From contig NW_024881296.1 in NCBI RefSeq assembly GCF_018691265.1, forward strand, positions 892,779-956,778: DNA of 64,000 bases. Direction: 5' to 3'. Under the pieces are notes generated by a model that saw nothing but the letters and a program-made list of their open reading frames with translations, was not told the origin of the DNA and made no database searches. The position numbers and the translations under genes are program-made. Shown here piece by piece: positions 38,779 through 50,900 of this stretch (position 1 is the stretch's first letter; every line of letters starts with the position of its first letter). The stretch is from Tyto alba (lineage: Eukaryota > Chordata > Aves > Strigiformes > Tytonidae).

Positions 38779-39630
38779 TTAAAGCTTTATAATTGATGTT
38801 TTCCTGACTCTGAAAATGCATGGAAAAAAGGTAATGCTAAGACCATGTTCTCTGGGAAAGAGATGGCCCATGGCAGGTCCTGAGTGCTTACCTCTACCTT
38901 GAAAATCCTCACTTTGCATCAAGTTATTCTCAGTGCTGGCTCTGGCGTGCTGTGTCTGCTGTACATTTTGGTTGTCCGCTCTGCTGTGTGCCTTGGTTTT
39001 TGCTGGGACAAGCAACATGTGGTCTCTTAGGAATGCAGTGGACTTTTGCACTCTCATCGAGAAGGATGTTGTCGCTGCAAAACCTTCCCATGTAGCCACT
39101 GGAGTGTTTCTGAAGGCTCCTCCTGGGGACTGTAAGCCCTCCTTCCCAGAAAGGCCATTCACAGCCTTTTTCCTGCTGCGAAACCCCATGAATGCAGTTC
39201 CCTTTGCTTCAAAGGCGACCCTGGGTTTGTTGGAGCAGATGCTGCTGGTGACAGCGCTGGTGGGCAAAAGCCACCCTAGAAAGGGACGTGGGCCCCTGGG
39301 CCAAGGCTGGCCAAGCGAGGAGGGAAATCTGCCTGCAGCAGGGTCCTGCTTCTCTGAGCAACCAGCTTCCCAAGCTCGTTTAAATGCCGTTTCAAAGGCA
39401 AGAGAAATCTCCCCCCAAGTCCTGAATTCATAGGAGCCTGCACCGCCTTGCCACTGCCCTTCCCACCGCGCTGCAGTGACGGGCAGGACCGCACTGCAGG
39501 AGGGGAAGGGGTCCATGATGTGCACGATGTACGCCACATACCTGAGCCTTTCGGTGCTGCCAGTAAAAAACAGCAGCTGTACTGGTTTCCAGGCTGCGGT
39601 GGAGGCAGGGCAGCAGGCATGCACAGGCAT
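38779..39630 (-). other. Longest ATG-started open frame outside low-complexity DNA (283 codons), function unknown
   Basis: It opens with ATG at 39630-39628, two codons after a stop, and runs 283 codons to about 38779. The opposite strand also has a 166-codon frame (38933-39433), so stops are scarce on both strands. The peptide is basic and Ala/Gly/Ser/Pro-rich, with no signal peptide, membrane segment, repeat or domain that I recognise, and there is no strong codon bias. No splice junction or polyadenylation signal at a sensible distance supports it. Its length is above what chance would usually give in 64 kb, so it is listed, but a lineage-specific non-coding stretch with few stops is as likely. 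Confidence 0.12.
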
Positions 39631-39836
39631 CGCTCACAACCGGACAAAGATGAGGACAGAGTGGAGACAAGCAAAATGGATTTCTCTTTGACCGCTGGCT
39701 AGTAGGTCTGTTTATGCCAGGGCAGGGAGGAGAGGATGCAGCATCCTCCCAGCTTGGCCCTGGCTGGGAAGGACCAGGGAAGGGACCGCCAGCATGGGCC
39801 CTTAATCCAGCACCCTCTGTCCAGTCCCCACTCAGG

Positions 39837-39837
<1 letters not shown>

Positions 39838-39865
<28 letters not shown>
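39838..39865 (+). repeat. A28 homopolymer
   Basis: Uninterrupted A run. No retroposed source sequence is recognisable to its left. Confidence 0.9.
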
Positions 39866-39869
<4 letters not shown>

Positions 39870-39870
<1 letters not shown>

Positions 39871-42280
39871 TGATGGAGGTTCACAAACTGCTAGTTTCTG
39901 TATGTCTTCCTGAATATGTATACAGATTTTCATACAACAGACGCACTATTTTTAGTTTCCTTTGGGGTATGTTTGGGAGCAAGCCCTTAACTGTTGCTGT
40001 GCTGCTATAGAAACCGTATCCATGTACACTGACATGTTTACAATTGTTTTAAACGCCATAAACTTTCAAGGGCAAAGTCGAGCAGCTTACTTCCATTAAA
40101 GTCACTGCCCTGGTGTGGGTTTCTTTTACTATTACATTTATTAATTTAGGACCCTTCTCAGCTTCATCTGGCCCCATGGAGTTTTTGTTTCGAGAAAGGC
40201 TTGCCAGCTCTCACTGCAACGGTGCTTGGCAAACCTGGAGCAGAGCGGTTGCAAATCTGGCTTGGGGAAGAAAAAAATGTTTTTGCTAGCTCTCCTAGAC
40301 CTCAGCTGTAAGAGGGGTCTTTAGCAGGTACCAGGGCACTCGTGCAAGGCTTGCCCTGCAAGAGCTGCCTGCTCACCACCTCCCCGTGCCCCATCCTGGA
40401 GCCGGACGGTTGCTGCAAAAGGTTGTTCAGCCCTTGTGGCCAGCTCACATCTATCTGGGACAGCAGAGCAGTGGCCTAACTTTCTTAAAAAAAAAAAAAA
40501 AAAAAAAAAAAACCACCATAAAACGTTTTAGTTTAGGCTTTGGAAAGAGAAAAAGCTTTTTTTTTTAAATTTATTTTTGAAGATTTCCTAAAGTTAGGCT
40601 TCCCCCATTCCTTTTTGCATTGAAGTCACAATCTTTCTCCTACAACAAAGCTTAGAAAAGGGGAGAGAAGAAGGTGTTTGGTTTTTTTTCCAGCATCCCA
40701 GGTGTGCAGCAGACGTGAGAGAGGGGAACGCTCCACCCTTTCCTGAATCTGAGACGAGATGTATCATTTAAGCTGGATGTGGAGCACAGCTTTCACCCCA
40801 ACCTTGAAGTAATAGCCATCATTGGCAAGGTGGGTTGAGGGTGCAATTGAACCTTCCCCTGGACCACGAGTCCCAAAACGTCCACGCCAGGACAAGGGAG
40901 CTCCATCGTGGCTCAGCACCCATCGGAGCACCCAAGCACACATCCCCTCCCTCCTGCACGTTGTCCAAGCCACATTGCTTTGCTGCATTGAGCCAGATAC
41001 TCCCAACAAAAAGAGACACTTCCAGGCTCAACCACACCAAACTGGTTTTCCCTCTCTGGGAGCATCCACGGCAAAACCCAAAGCAGGATTTGGCCTGCAG
41101 GGTCTGCGTCTGCATTGAGCGCTGCCTGTTTTCAGAGGTGTGAGCTTTGAAATTGGTCCTGTAAAGCTCTCTAAGTGCTTTGCTAAGCTTAAGCTGGGTT
41201 TTGCTGAGATCAGTGGGGCTCAGATCTACATTGAAGTAAAGGAAATGAATGGGGCTTTGCGCCGAGTTTGCTCCTAACCTGATTTAATGCCTCCAATGTC
41301 AGCACCACCTATTTTGCCTCTTTCTTGTGCAAATATGCCTGTGCTTACACAGTTATTATTTGTCATTTTGTCCCTGCCACAGTCAATTATTTATGTTTGG
41401 TAGGACATGCAATACAGAACAAAAGCAACAACTAAATAAGTAGCATCTGCAGTAACACCCAATCAGGTAAATAGAGGCCAATGTCAATGGTTAGCTGTGG
41501 GTTGCTGTTTGCCTGAGCCAGCAGTTTCAGCCTCCACATGTCTATGGAGAACGAAGAAGGTGGCCATTTGACCCAAGATCTACCTTGGTTGAGGATCCTG
41601 TGCTGTGTTGTGCCGTGCAAAAAAACCCAGGTGAACTAGCTGATGCCTATATGATGCTCACGGAGCAAAGGCAGTCATGGTCATGATGCTCTGGCCCGTG
41701 TGAGTTAAAAACCACAGTAGACAAAACTCTAATCTTGGCCCAACGGCTGGTTTCTGACTGGCCAGATAATGACAAGTTATCTCTTACTGATGTGTTTACC
41801 ACAAAGAATTAAAAGGTGGCAGTCCAAAAACCCCAGTGCTTGTTGTTTAAAGAACATATTTGCAGCTGGAGTTCATACTCCCCCCAAAGTCTGGGCTGAG
41901 GAGGCTTGTAAAGTCTTTCAGACCATGGGATGTGCCACCAAATTCATCTTGGGAGCTACTTAAAGGGGAAAAAAGAGGCATGAAGAAGGGGGTGCTCCCA
42001 AAGGTCCCGTCTCCAGCTGTTGTGCTGCAGGGAGCCCCCTTACACTACACAGCAATCCAGGCAGTGATCCCATCATGACAAAACCTACCCCTGCCTCTTT
42101 CTTTCTAGCCCACTTCCATGGCCCAGCAACAGGTCCAACGTGATGCTGCACTGCTGCTGCGTGAGCAGGGATCAGTAGCGCGGCAGGCAAAACAGTCTCA
42201 ACCTGGGGAGTTTTGACTTTATTTATTTTACTGCCAGTTAACACAAACTTCTCATCGCCCTCTTGGATATAGAACTGTTT
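39870..42280. other. Intergenic sequence, nothing recognised beyond A tracts
   Basis: ORFs of about 100 codons on both strands at 40764-41143 are mutual shadows in a low-stop stretch. An AT-rich island at about 41280-41440 contains TTATTATTTG and TCAATTATTTATG. No gene is supported. Confidence 0.35.
40487..40512 (+). repeat. A-tract of about 26 bases
   Basis: Uninterrupted A run followed about 45 bp later by T10 (40558-40567). The two could pair as a fold-back. Confidence 0.85.
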
Positions 42281-42602
42281 GGGTGCTCGACAGTGAAAGG
42301 GTTGGGTGATCTTGCATAAATTAATTTGGTGCTCATGCATGAATTAATTGGGTGCTCATGCCTGAGCTAATCAGGTGCTCATGCATGAGTCATTTGGGTA
42401 CTCATGCATGAACAGAAAGCATACTCATGAGTAAATTAATCAGGCACTCATGAGTACATTAATTGGTTGCTCAGGCACGGATTATCTGGGTTCTCATGCA
42501 GACACCGACTGGGTGCTCATGCACGAATTAATAGGGTGCTCATGCATACATTAATTGGTTGCTCATGCACAAGCCTAGTGGGTGCTCCTGTGTGATCTAA
42601 TT
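42281..42602 (+). repeat. 23-bp minisatellite, 14 units
   Basis: Fourteen consecutive units start exactly every 23 bp (42281, 42304, 42327 ... 42580). The consensus starts GGGTGCTCATGCATG and ends AATTAATT. Units differ from each other at several positions, but the register never slips, so only substitutions have accumulated. The unit contains the palindrome ATGCAT and an ATTAAT core. Confidence 0.95.
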
Positions 42603-42649
42603 AGAGCCCATGGGTGAATGCAGTATTCCCTGCAGTTCATGTCCAACTC

Positions 42650-43235
42650 ATTCCTGTCCTTGAAGCTCATCCTTAAAAGATGTCCAAATACAAATCCATT
42701 ATCAACTGTGCTTTCAGCATGGTCATAATCTTAATACACATCAATTACAAGTTCCACTCTTCCTCCCTGTGGGCCAGACAGAGGGATTAATTCTGAAGCA
42801 ACATGTGCATGTGCTCACTAAAATTTCACTCCTTGCCTCTAGGAACCAGGGTTTGGGAGTTATCAGCATCACAGCCTGAACTTTTATCTGTTACAAGCTC
42901 CACCCCTTGCCCCACGGACTAGATTAGCAGGGTCAACATTATCAAAGTCCAAATATATGTACTTTCCATGACTTTACCCCTTGTCCCTGAGGACCAGGCT
43001 GGAGGACTTCATGTTGTAAAAACCGGAATGCAATACTTATTGCAAACTTTATACCTTGCTCCTGCAAAACACTTAGCCAGGAAGGCCACAACAGTCTGAA
43101 TATACATCCACTGCAAGCCCCACCCCTTGCACTTATTACAAACATCAGGACCTTGTCCCTGCAAGACAAAACCAAGGTCATTATGGCAATTCGAATATAT
43201 ACCATTACAAATGCAACACTTTTGCTCTCTGTGTC
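42650..43235 (+). repeat. Degenerate tandem repeat with about 74-bp period
   Basis: A CCTTG(C/T)(C/T)C anchor recurs at 42831, 42905, 42979, 43054, 43125, 43151 and about 43219, with spacings of 74, 74, 75, 71, 26 and 68. Shared phrases include CACCCCTTGC, GACCAGG(C/G) and TCAAAGTCCAAATATAT / GTCTGAATATACAT / ATTCGAATATATACC. The 26-bp step is a deleted unit. Further degraded units probably extend left to about 42650. The array lies between two patches of the 23-bp repeat. Confidence 0.75.
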
Positions 43236-43363
43236 CCCAAAGCTCTGATTTCCCAAGTCACCAACTTAATTTCTCCTGCTCCAGCACCCCAGTTCAGCGC
43301 TATGAGCTGCTTTTTTGCCCACCAAGGTCCTCCCTTTTGCACGGAGCACTTGTTAACACCTCT

Positions 43364-43504
43364 TTACTCTCATGCATAAGTTGTTCAGGTGCTCATGTGT
43401 AAGTGAACTGAGCACTCAGACATAAATTATTTTTTCGATGCAAAAGCACAAACTCACTGGGCTCTCATGCATAAGTCAATTGGGAACTCTTGCATGGACA
43501 CAGC
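43364..43504 (+). repeat. Second patch of the 23-bp minisatellite, six units
   Basis: Units begin at 43364, 43387, 43410, 43433, 43459 and 43482. Five are 23 bp and one is 26 bp. They match the main array (TCTCATGCATAAGT, AGGTGCTCATGTGTAAGT, GGGCTCTCATGCATAAGT) in the same orientation, 760 bp away. Confidence 0.9.
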
Positions 43505-46029
43505 AGGCCTTTCCTTTTACACACAGCATGAGCAGAGGTTGCACAGTAACCAACCTTGCACAACTGACCACAACAGCAGTGGGTCTGCTTTGTACTTTGG
43601 GCCATTTGGCTTCTTCTCCCCTCTCCTCATGGTGCTGTGTCTGCAAGCACAGCCCTGAGAGCCTGCAGCCTGTGCTTTAGGTCATGTTGTTGGTGTTTCA
43701 CCAGCTGCTTTTGAGTCCCAGAGCTGCTGTAACCCTCATAGGACAGGTGAGGGAGGGACAAGAAGGGATTGAGATATCAGATCTTGGGTGATATTTTCCA
43801 TGGGCACGTGACGTTACTGAAAAACACTACATGTTTCTAGTCAAATGTAGAGATTTGGCAATCCCAGGGCCAGCTCTGTATTCTTTTAGCCATGCTAGTT
43901 AGCACCTTGCTCGGCAGATGTCAGCGCAGACATCCACAGACCTGGCCCCTTGCTGGAAGCACACGGGTGCTGAAGCAATGCCAAAAATCTGGAAGGGGAA
44001 CTGGGAGCTGGATCTGTCCATGTTGAGCTGCACCGCTCTCGCACCCTTTCCTTCTGGAGCCTGTCCTCCAGCCTGGACCACAGCCAACAACACCATCTGA
44101 GGGGCTTGACATCTGAGCCTCTGTCAGTGTGACCCGAGGACACTGACCTTTGGTGGCTCCTCAGCTGCTGGCTGTCCAAGAGCAGAAGTGTTTGGGGATG
44201 AGACGCGTGGTGCTCAAGTCACCACTGGGCTTCAAAGGTGAGGAATTGTCTTGCTGACCCAGAGACGTCTGGTCAGATCTGCTTGGTTTAGGAGGTTGAA
44301 GGGCCTGGAGACTTGATCTGTTAACAGAGAGTTGGTGTCCTTCCAGAAGGGCAGTCCAGCTGAATTACGGCAGGTAATCGTTGGTACCAAGCAAAGTTAG
44401 GGATGCAGGGTGGAAATTCCTTGAGGCTTGGTCTGCATCTTCTTGTGAACTGTGTGTGATGTTGAACATGCTGTTCTCAGTGATCAATGCAACACAACAG
44501 CTAATTCCCCTAATCCCTCTGGGCTGAGCACGTGCTAAGCCCTTTGCCAAAGGGCAGCATTTGATCGGCATCACAACTGGGTGTCCAACACAGTTTTCAG
44601 ATGTGCACTTCTGGTGACAGCACCACCAGGAGACACTCAAGCCCACCCTATTGCAGATACAAACACAGGGGGCCTGTATCTGAAAAAAAAAAACAGAATT
44701 AGTTCAAAGCCAGGACCACCAAGCACAGCAGGAACATGAAATTATCACCATGGAGAAATAGCCTTCAGTGCAAAGCATCCCAAAATAATTTCTTCTATGC
44801 CTCTGAAATTTTTTACAGGAGCCGTAAGTACATCACATACACAAACACATCTCATGGCAAGGTTACTCTATATGAGTACCCAGGGATTAATTCCTCCATA
44901 TGTGAACTGCTCAACAAGTTGCAATGTCCTCATCTCACCAACATCTACAAAACCTGCAGGCAGAGCACTGGAGCGTGCTCCTGCCTGATGCCTCCGGCAC
45001 CTTGTCTCCAAACTCACCCATTTCAACAAAATGGGGTCTTTGGGCAGTTTCTGAAAGCCTCCCCCATGACCCTGCTGAGGAAAGCCATCAACTGGCCTCA
45101 GACAACCCTTGAGGACAACCTGGTGTACTGTGGCAGGATATGACCCATCCCTTGTCCCCCGGTCACCATGCCCTGAACAGAGGAGGCTCTTGCCACCTGG
45201 GAATGGGACACTTGGGGAAAGCTGAGCATTAGGGATGGGTGAGCCAAAAATAAAGTGCTTTTTTCACTGTATTTAAAGAAATCATCTCTAATGGGACGAG
45301 GAGGAGTTATGGCAATAGAGGGAAGTCTGAAGGCAGGCAGATATCTGCTTCCCGGTTGCAAAAGGCAGCAGGAGAGGTTTGCTTTGCCTGAGGATAGGAT
45401 TAGCTGGCATTTCAAGAGTAGGTGGCTGAAGGAAGTAGTCGGTAGGAAAATTCACATGCTTCAAGTGCGTACTGAAGTTCAGGTATGATTTTCATCTGCC
45501 TCTGCAATATTTCCTGCTTCGCAAAGCCACAGCGAGTCCCAACAATAAACAGAGGAAGAGGCCCAGTGCTGCCTGGTGTGGCATCCCTTCAAACAGCTCA
45601 GGAGTGCTCTGGGGGAAGAACTCAGAACAGGTATTTCTGGCTGCACTTTCTTCTCAAAACACGGAGACCTCTTCGCACACATTGATGCACACAAATACCT
45701 GGAGACCAGGCAGGCCTGGTAATACTGCACGCAGAAAAAAAGCATGATATGTGTAAAGAGCATGCAAGGGCTTGCAAAGCAGTGGTGGTGGCTATCTACT
45801 CAGGAGGCTACCGAAAGCTAGAAAGTTATAGGGCTGTGAACACCAAAATAACTCACTAGGTGGGAAGAGGAAAACTTAAACACGCTGAAGCAAACTTCGC
45901 CACTGAGGGGGGGTTGAAGAGCCCTGTAATGAAAGATGAGACTTAAAAATCTGTCTGTGGCCCCAGGCAGATGGTACCTGTGCAGGCTGGTGGGTCCTGA
46001 GGGGGCTTTGCTGCTGGTCCAACACTGAA
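43505..46029. other. Intergenic sequence, nothing recognised
   Basis: The largest + strand frame, 44736-45143 (135 codons), has no recognisable domain or splice context. The reading frames at 43895-44179 overlap on both strands. No RNA gene or repeat was recognised. Confidence 0.4.
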
Positions 46030-46206
46030 TTTAAAGCTCAAGCCGTTGGGCTGATCTCAGCTAGACTAGCAGGAGAGATGTTCCAAATAACGGTTCACAT
46101 GAAAAGTTATCGCTCACAGCTTCCTCGACACTATTCATCATTTCACCATGGAGGGGGCATGACTGATATTCATCCTTTCCCTTGGGGAGGGAGGGGATCA
46201 GGATGC
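46030..46206 (+). repeat. Arm A of a near-identical inverted duplication
   Basis: The 177 bp starting TTAAAGCTCAAGCCGTTGGG and ending GAGGGGATCAGGATGC recur in reverse complement at 50725-50900. By eye there are two substitutions and one single-base deletion, about 98% identity. The flanks on both sides are unrelated to those of arm B, and no target-site duplication is visible here. I do not recognise the sequence as a known repeat family. Confidence 0.95.
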
Positions 46207-46800
46207 ACTTTGCACTTGCTCTTAGATCTTAATAGGCCCTAAATAGATCTGTTATGCCATGGGATCTCCAAGTGTTCAAAGGCAACTCTCCCATTCCTCT
46301 GCTGAAGATTCTGAAACCATCTCAAAGGAGCATTTCCAGAGGACAGCCTGCCATTCCTCATTGATTTTGGAGGGTGCGTGAACACGTGTACCCCCTTGCC
46401 AAAGAGCACGACTGCTGAACCGCTCAACTGGGTATCCACTCAGCAGGACAGGCTTCAAAACATTTTTATGAGAGCTCTGGCAATAAAAGATGCATGTCAG
46501 GACAGCAGATAAAACACTTACAAGGTGATCAGAGTTGAGTTGAGATTGCAGCCACCAGAGTTTATTGCACTGGAAAGCAGCCACGTGCTTTTTTAAAAGA
46601 CTATTATGACAGATGGAATGCAAAGTTATGAACCAAATGAACTTATGATACATTCTGCAGTGATGGCCCAGTGACTGAGGGAATGATGTCTGTGTGCACA
46701 TGCCTAAAACCCAGGAGAAAGGATAACGATCAATTAGACTGTACTGGGTAATATGGAACTTGAGCATAACTGTAAATGATATGGAATAAGGGGTGGATAC

Positions 46801-47417
46801 TGTCTTAGTTTGGGCTGAAACTAGAGTTAATATTCCTTTTCAGGGACTAGATGAGTGCTGTGTTTTGGATTTAGCTTTGGGTTTGGTATGGGAAAAATGC
46901 TGATAGCACACTGATGTTTTCAGCTGCTACTGAGACTTCAAGGACTCTCCGACTCCCCATGTCCTGCCCGTGCGCCAGGGCACAGGGAGCAGGGAGGGAG
47001 CACGGACAGAGCACCATGACCCTAACTGGCCAGTGAAATATTCCAGATCATGGAACGTCATGCTCACTGTATAGAGGAGGGGTGGTTGGGAAGGAGCTCT
47101 CTCTACTCTCTCTCGCTCGCTTCCAGGATTGCGATTGCGGGATCTTGGTATCTCGGGGTCGCTGGCCGGGAGCGGGCTGGGTATTGGTCAGCGGGTGGTG
47201 AGCAATCACGCTGGACATTGCCTGTTTATATATTTCTTTTTGTTTTCCCCCATCATCGTTATTGTTCTCATTTTATTGCCATTATTAAACTGTTCTTATC
47301 TCAGCCTGCGAGTCTCCCTTCACCCCTCTAATCCCTCCCCCATTCCCAGGTGGGGAGGGGGAAGGGAGGGTGATTAGGCTGTGGGGGTTGGTTGCCGATC
47401 AGGCCCAAACCACAACA
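46801..47417 (+). mobile_element. Solo LTR of an ERVL-like avian endogenous retrovirus
   Basis: The element starts TGTCTTAGTTTGGGCTG, ends CCAAACCACAACA and is about 617 bp, with the TG...CA ends of an LTR. Inside, in order, are GTGCTGTGTTTTGGATTTAG, CACACTGATGTTTTCAGC, a CRE-like ACGTCA (47055), a TATA-like CTGTATAGAGG (47067), GTGGTGAGCAATCACG, a polyadenylation-type ATTAAA at 47284, then a purine-rich end. This matches in outline the LTRs I associate with avian ERVL-type elements. No primer-binding site, gag, pol or env follows or precedes, so it is a solo LTR left by LTR-LTR recombination. Flanking GATAC and TGTTT do not match, so the target-site duplication is lost or the ends are off by a few bases. 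Confidence 0.85.
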
Positions 47418-50400
47418 TGTTTTAAAAGATTCTGAAAATGTTTTGCTTAAAAATGTTTTGACTTTAATAATATGGATTTTTCAACATTGTTTTGTTATGG
47501 AAAAATATCAGTATAAGCCATGTAGAATGAAAAAGCAGGCACATTGACACACTGATCATTTGAAGATTTCTCACACTTTGCACAGACAGTATTTGCTGAC
47601 CGTGGCCCTTTTCTGCACGCAATTTTATTTCTTGAATACCAAGTTTCACCCTGACTTAATTTTTTCCTGAAACTTTCCTTTCAGCTAGCCTCTAACACAG
47701 GAGCCACTGTGCCAGTGTGGCACAAGTGTCAGGGGGTGATATAAGGAGTTTTGGGGGAGTCCTGTGCAGTGAACACTTGCTTTGTGGGGAGGTTTCCCCT
47801 GCTCCTCCAGCCCGCTGAGCCTGGATGGCTTCCTTCCCCCTGGGCAGGCTTGCACTCGTCTGTATGTGGTATGGCACTTTGCTGTTTTTTCAGAGTGAGA
47901 GGAAAGATTTATTTGCAGAAAGGGTTTCTGAAATTTATGATTAAATCCTATGAGCTACCCCAGGCTCTTTTTGGCTGGGAGTAGAGGGATCTCAGCGCTC
48001 GGTGGGGTCCAGCCCCTATCTAAAGCTGTCTATTTAAGGAGCCCCACCTATATGAAAATACAGCTTTGCCATTGGGTCACCTTTGTATCTCCTCATATGC
48101 AGCCCCCAAAAGGTGCTTTTTGTTGCTCTGATGCAGGTGAGAGTCCCTTTTCCCCGACCAAAGGGGGAACATCGGGAAATCAAACAAGATTTCAACGTGT
48201 GCAATACAAACACAGCCGTGAAAGCATCTGCAACGCAGGTGTCGTTGTTCTTTCCTTGTCCTGAGAAGCAAGACTAACCCAATTAATGCTGAAGGGAATT
48301 CACAAGAGCTGCGTGCTTGGTGCCCCAGGAAACCTCTGTGGCTGCCTGGCTGCTCCCACCAGACCATGGCAATCCCATAAAGGCCGGGTAATACAATAAC
48401 ATCATTCCCTCAGGCCCTGGCTCAGGAATGCACTTAAGCACTTGTTAAACTGTAGGCGTACACTTAAATCCCGGAGGTTTTATTCCCTTAAACCCCATAG
48501 GCTTTCTCCACGTGCTGAGTCGGGATGCTCATGTATAGAGTGGGAAAATGTTGCTTCAACCAGCATATGTCTCTGATATGGGATCAATATCTGAATGGAA
48601 CATCTCTCACAGATGACACTGCCGTAGCTCTCCTACATGAGAGAGCAAAGCAGGCTTGGCTCAACCCTTCCACTAACATGATCCATTACGTAAGATCAGA
48701 CCAGAAACAACTACCTGGACAGAGGCTACATTATTTATTAGAGTACGCTACTGATATTAAGTGTGGGGCCAAGAAGGTGGAGGAGTAGATGGCAAAGATG
48801 ATAAAAATATAATATGTCTTAACCTCCAGAATAAAAAGACATGAGAAAGAGGGAGCAAACAGAGCATCTGGAGAATTTATGCCTACAGGAAAAGACATCA
48901 GACATGTTTTATATAAGTGCTTTCCTACCTCTTAGAGAAGGAAGGAGACCCCTCAGTACATCACATTACTCGGCATTTCCTCACTTGAAGATGCTGGGAC
49001 TCCTCAAAAGACAAGCAGGTCCCTGAGCACTGCTGGACTAGTGCCCAAATTTGCCAAGCACTGAGCCACAAGCTGCTGGTGTTTTTTGGGGGCATTTTTT
49101 GCTAAGTTTTGAGACCCAATGGCAGGATGGGAGGTGAAAACCCTGCTACTGCCATTCAAAGTCAAAGAGAAAGCCAACGGTGAAGCTCAATTCTGGATTC
49201 CTTGCTCACGCTGCCGTCACTGGAGCATCTTAAACCCCAGCCCACACACGCAGGTGTATCACCCCATGGGGACCCTGGAAGCAGCAGCCTGTCCTGGAGA
49301 CACTGCAGCAAGTTGGTGCCCAGCGAGCCCCGCTCATGGCACCACCAGCTCTCAGCTTAGACACCAAAAAAACAGCTCCTGGGATCCACCAGATGCGACA
49401 GAGGTGGTCCACAAGAGAAGGACGAGAGGTGTCTGTAACACCAAGATGCTGAGAGGTGACAGGCGGTGATGCAATGCCAAAGTGACATTACTCTTAGACA
49501 TAATAATAATATAATATTAATAATTAACAATAATATGTAATTATTATAGCTGACTGAAATGTTCAAGCAGAGAGAGCAAATTCTCTGTCTCAGCAGAGAA
49601 TTTGTTAATTTTTCTTGAACACAGCAGCCGCTGCTGCCACCCTGCTGCAACTTTTGCTACAGGGCTTGGCTTTTTGTGCTGCAGCTGGGCTGAGGAGGTG
49701 CTGGGTGGGAAGCTGGGGGCTGCAGTGGGTGCTGCCTCCTCCCAGAAGCTCCGAGTGCATGACCGGGATGCAGCACAGCTGCAGTTCATTCAACCAGTGG
49801 GCTGGAGAAATAGGCCACCAGGGTGGAGGCAAGGACAAAACAAACAAAAAAATAGGAGTGCAGGGAAAAAGCAGCACCAGGAGGTTTTGGTGTAATGTTT
49901 CAAACAGCTTTGGAGTAGCTGGAAATAACTGGAGGGGCCTGCTTCTAAACAACTTTGTGCAGCTTTTTTCTTGAATCAATGCAAACCAGATTGGGTTGGA
50001 GCAGGCGAAGCTGGAGGAGGTGATGGGGAGCTGCGCTCTGCTTGTTCTGTTGTGGTGGGGTTGAGCAGGGCAAAAACTTCAAGGGCTGATGAATGAATTA
50101 GCTGCTGGGGGCTAGAAACCAGGGCAGTTTCGCGGCTCTGTCTCAGGCATGAGGAGCAGCAGGAAAGCGAGATGACCACAGACCTTGCTTGCTCTTTTGA
50201 CCAAAGGCAGCTGTCTAGACACCAGGAGTCTCAGCACAGCCAGCAAGGGCAAGCATTCAGTGCAATTTATTTTTTAAGAGGAGCAAGCTAAAGTCTTGTT
50301 TCCCCCCAGGCTACCAGCTCCTCTAGAGTGCTCCCCCAAGCAGCAATGGGTTCCTTGACTCTTCCCCACCACCACAAGACTTACTTCCTCTGATATTTTT

Positions 50401-50690
50401 GGTGACTTCTTCAGGTCACATTGAATTTGTCCCCAGCGTTCATGCCACCAGCCCAACCACAGGACTGTGTTCACCCCACCGGCAGCATCAACCACCCAGG
50501 TCCCTAAATCTGCCTTGTGAGATCCTATCGTTGCACCATAAACACATGATCTTGTCACTGCTGTCCTCCCTCTTCCTTCTCCCCATTACCACATCACCTC
50601 CTTCTACATCAAGATATGAGCTGTGCCCACGGTCCCATGCGTCCCATGTTCCCTTGGGCATACACATCTCACCTTTTTCATGGTCAAAGA
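47418..50690. other. Intergenic sequence, nothing recognised except a TAATAA-rich tract
   Basis: A TAA/TAT-rich tract lies at 49498-49552. The frame at 48525-48788 (87 codons, + strand) has no domain that I recognise. Overlapping frames at 49602-49979 are shadows across a Gly/Ala-rich low-stop stretch. Confidence 0.4.
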
Positions 50691-50693
50691 AAT

Positions 50694-50716
50694 TATCCCT
50701 TCAGCTAAAAAGAAAT
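50694..50716 (+). repeat. Left 23-bp direct repeat flanking arm B
   Basis: TATCCCTTCAG followed by CTAAAAAGAAAT. It matches the copy at 50901-50923 at 22 of 23 positions. It is absent around arm A, so it looks like a duplication of the insertion target. Confidence 0.8.
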
Positions 50717-50724
50717 CAGATGAG

Positions 50725-50900
50725 CGCATCCTGATCCCCTCCCTCCCCAAGGGAAAGGATGAATATCAGTCATGCCCCCTCCATGGTGAAATGATGAATA
50801 GTGTCGAGGAAGCTGTGAGCGATAACTTTTCTTGTGAACGTTATTTGGAACATCTCTCCTGCTAGTCTAGTTGAGATCAGCCCAACGGCTTGAGCTTTAA
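50725..50900 (-). repeat. Arm B of the inverted duplication (probable inserted copy)
   Basis: This is the reverse complement of 46030-46206, with two substitutions and one base missing (one G in ATAACGGTTCAC). It is enclosed by 23-bp direct repeats. On its left side about 8 extra bases (CAGATGAG) lie between the repeat and the shared sequence. The enclosed block (50717-50900) is 184 bp. The flanking duplication suggests that this copy is the insertion and arm A the template. Confidence 0.95.

Noticed and set aside
48525..48788. 87-codon + strand frame considered as a retroviral or cellular exon
   Set aside because: No recognisable motif, no splice border, and length common by chance.
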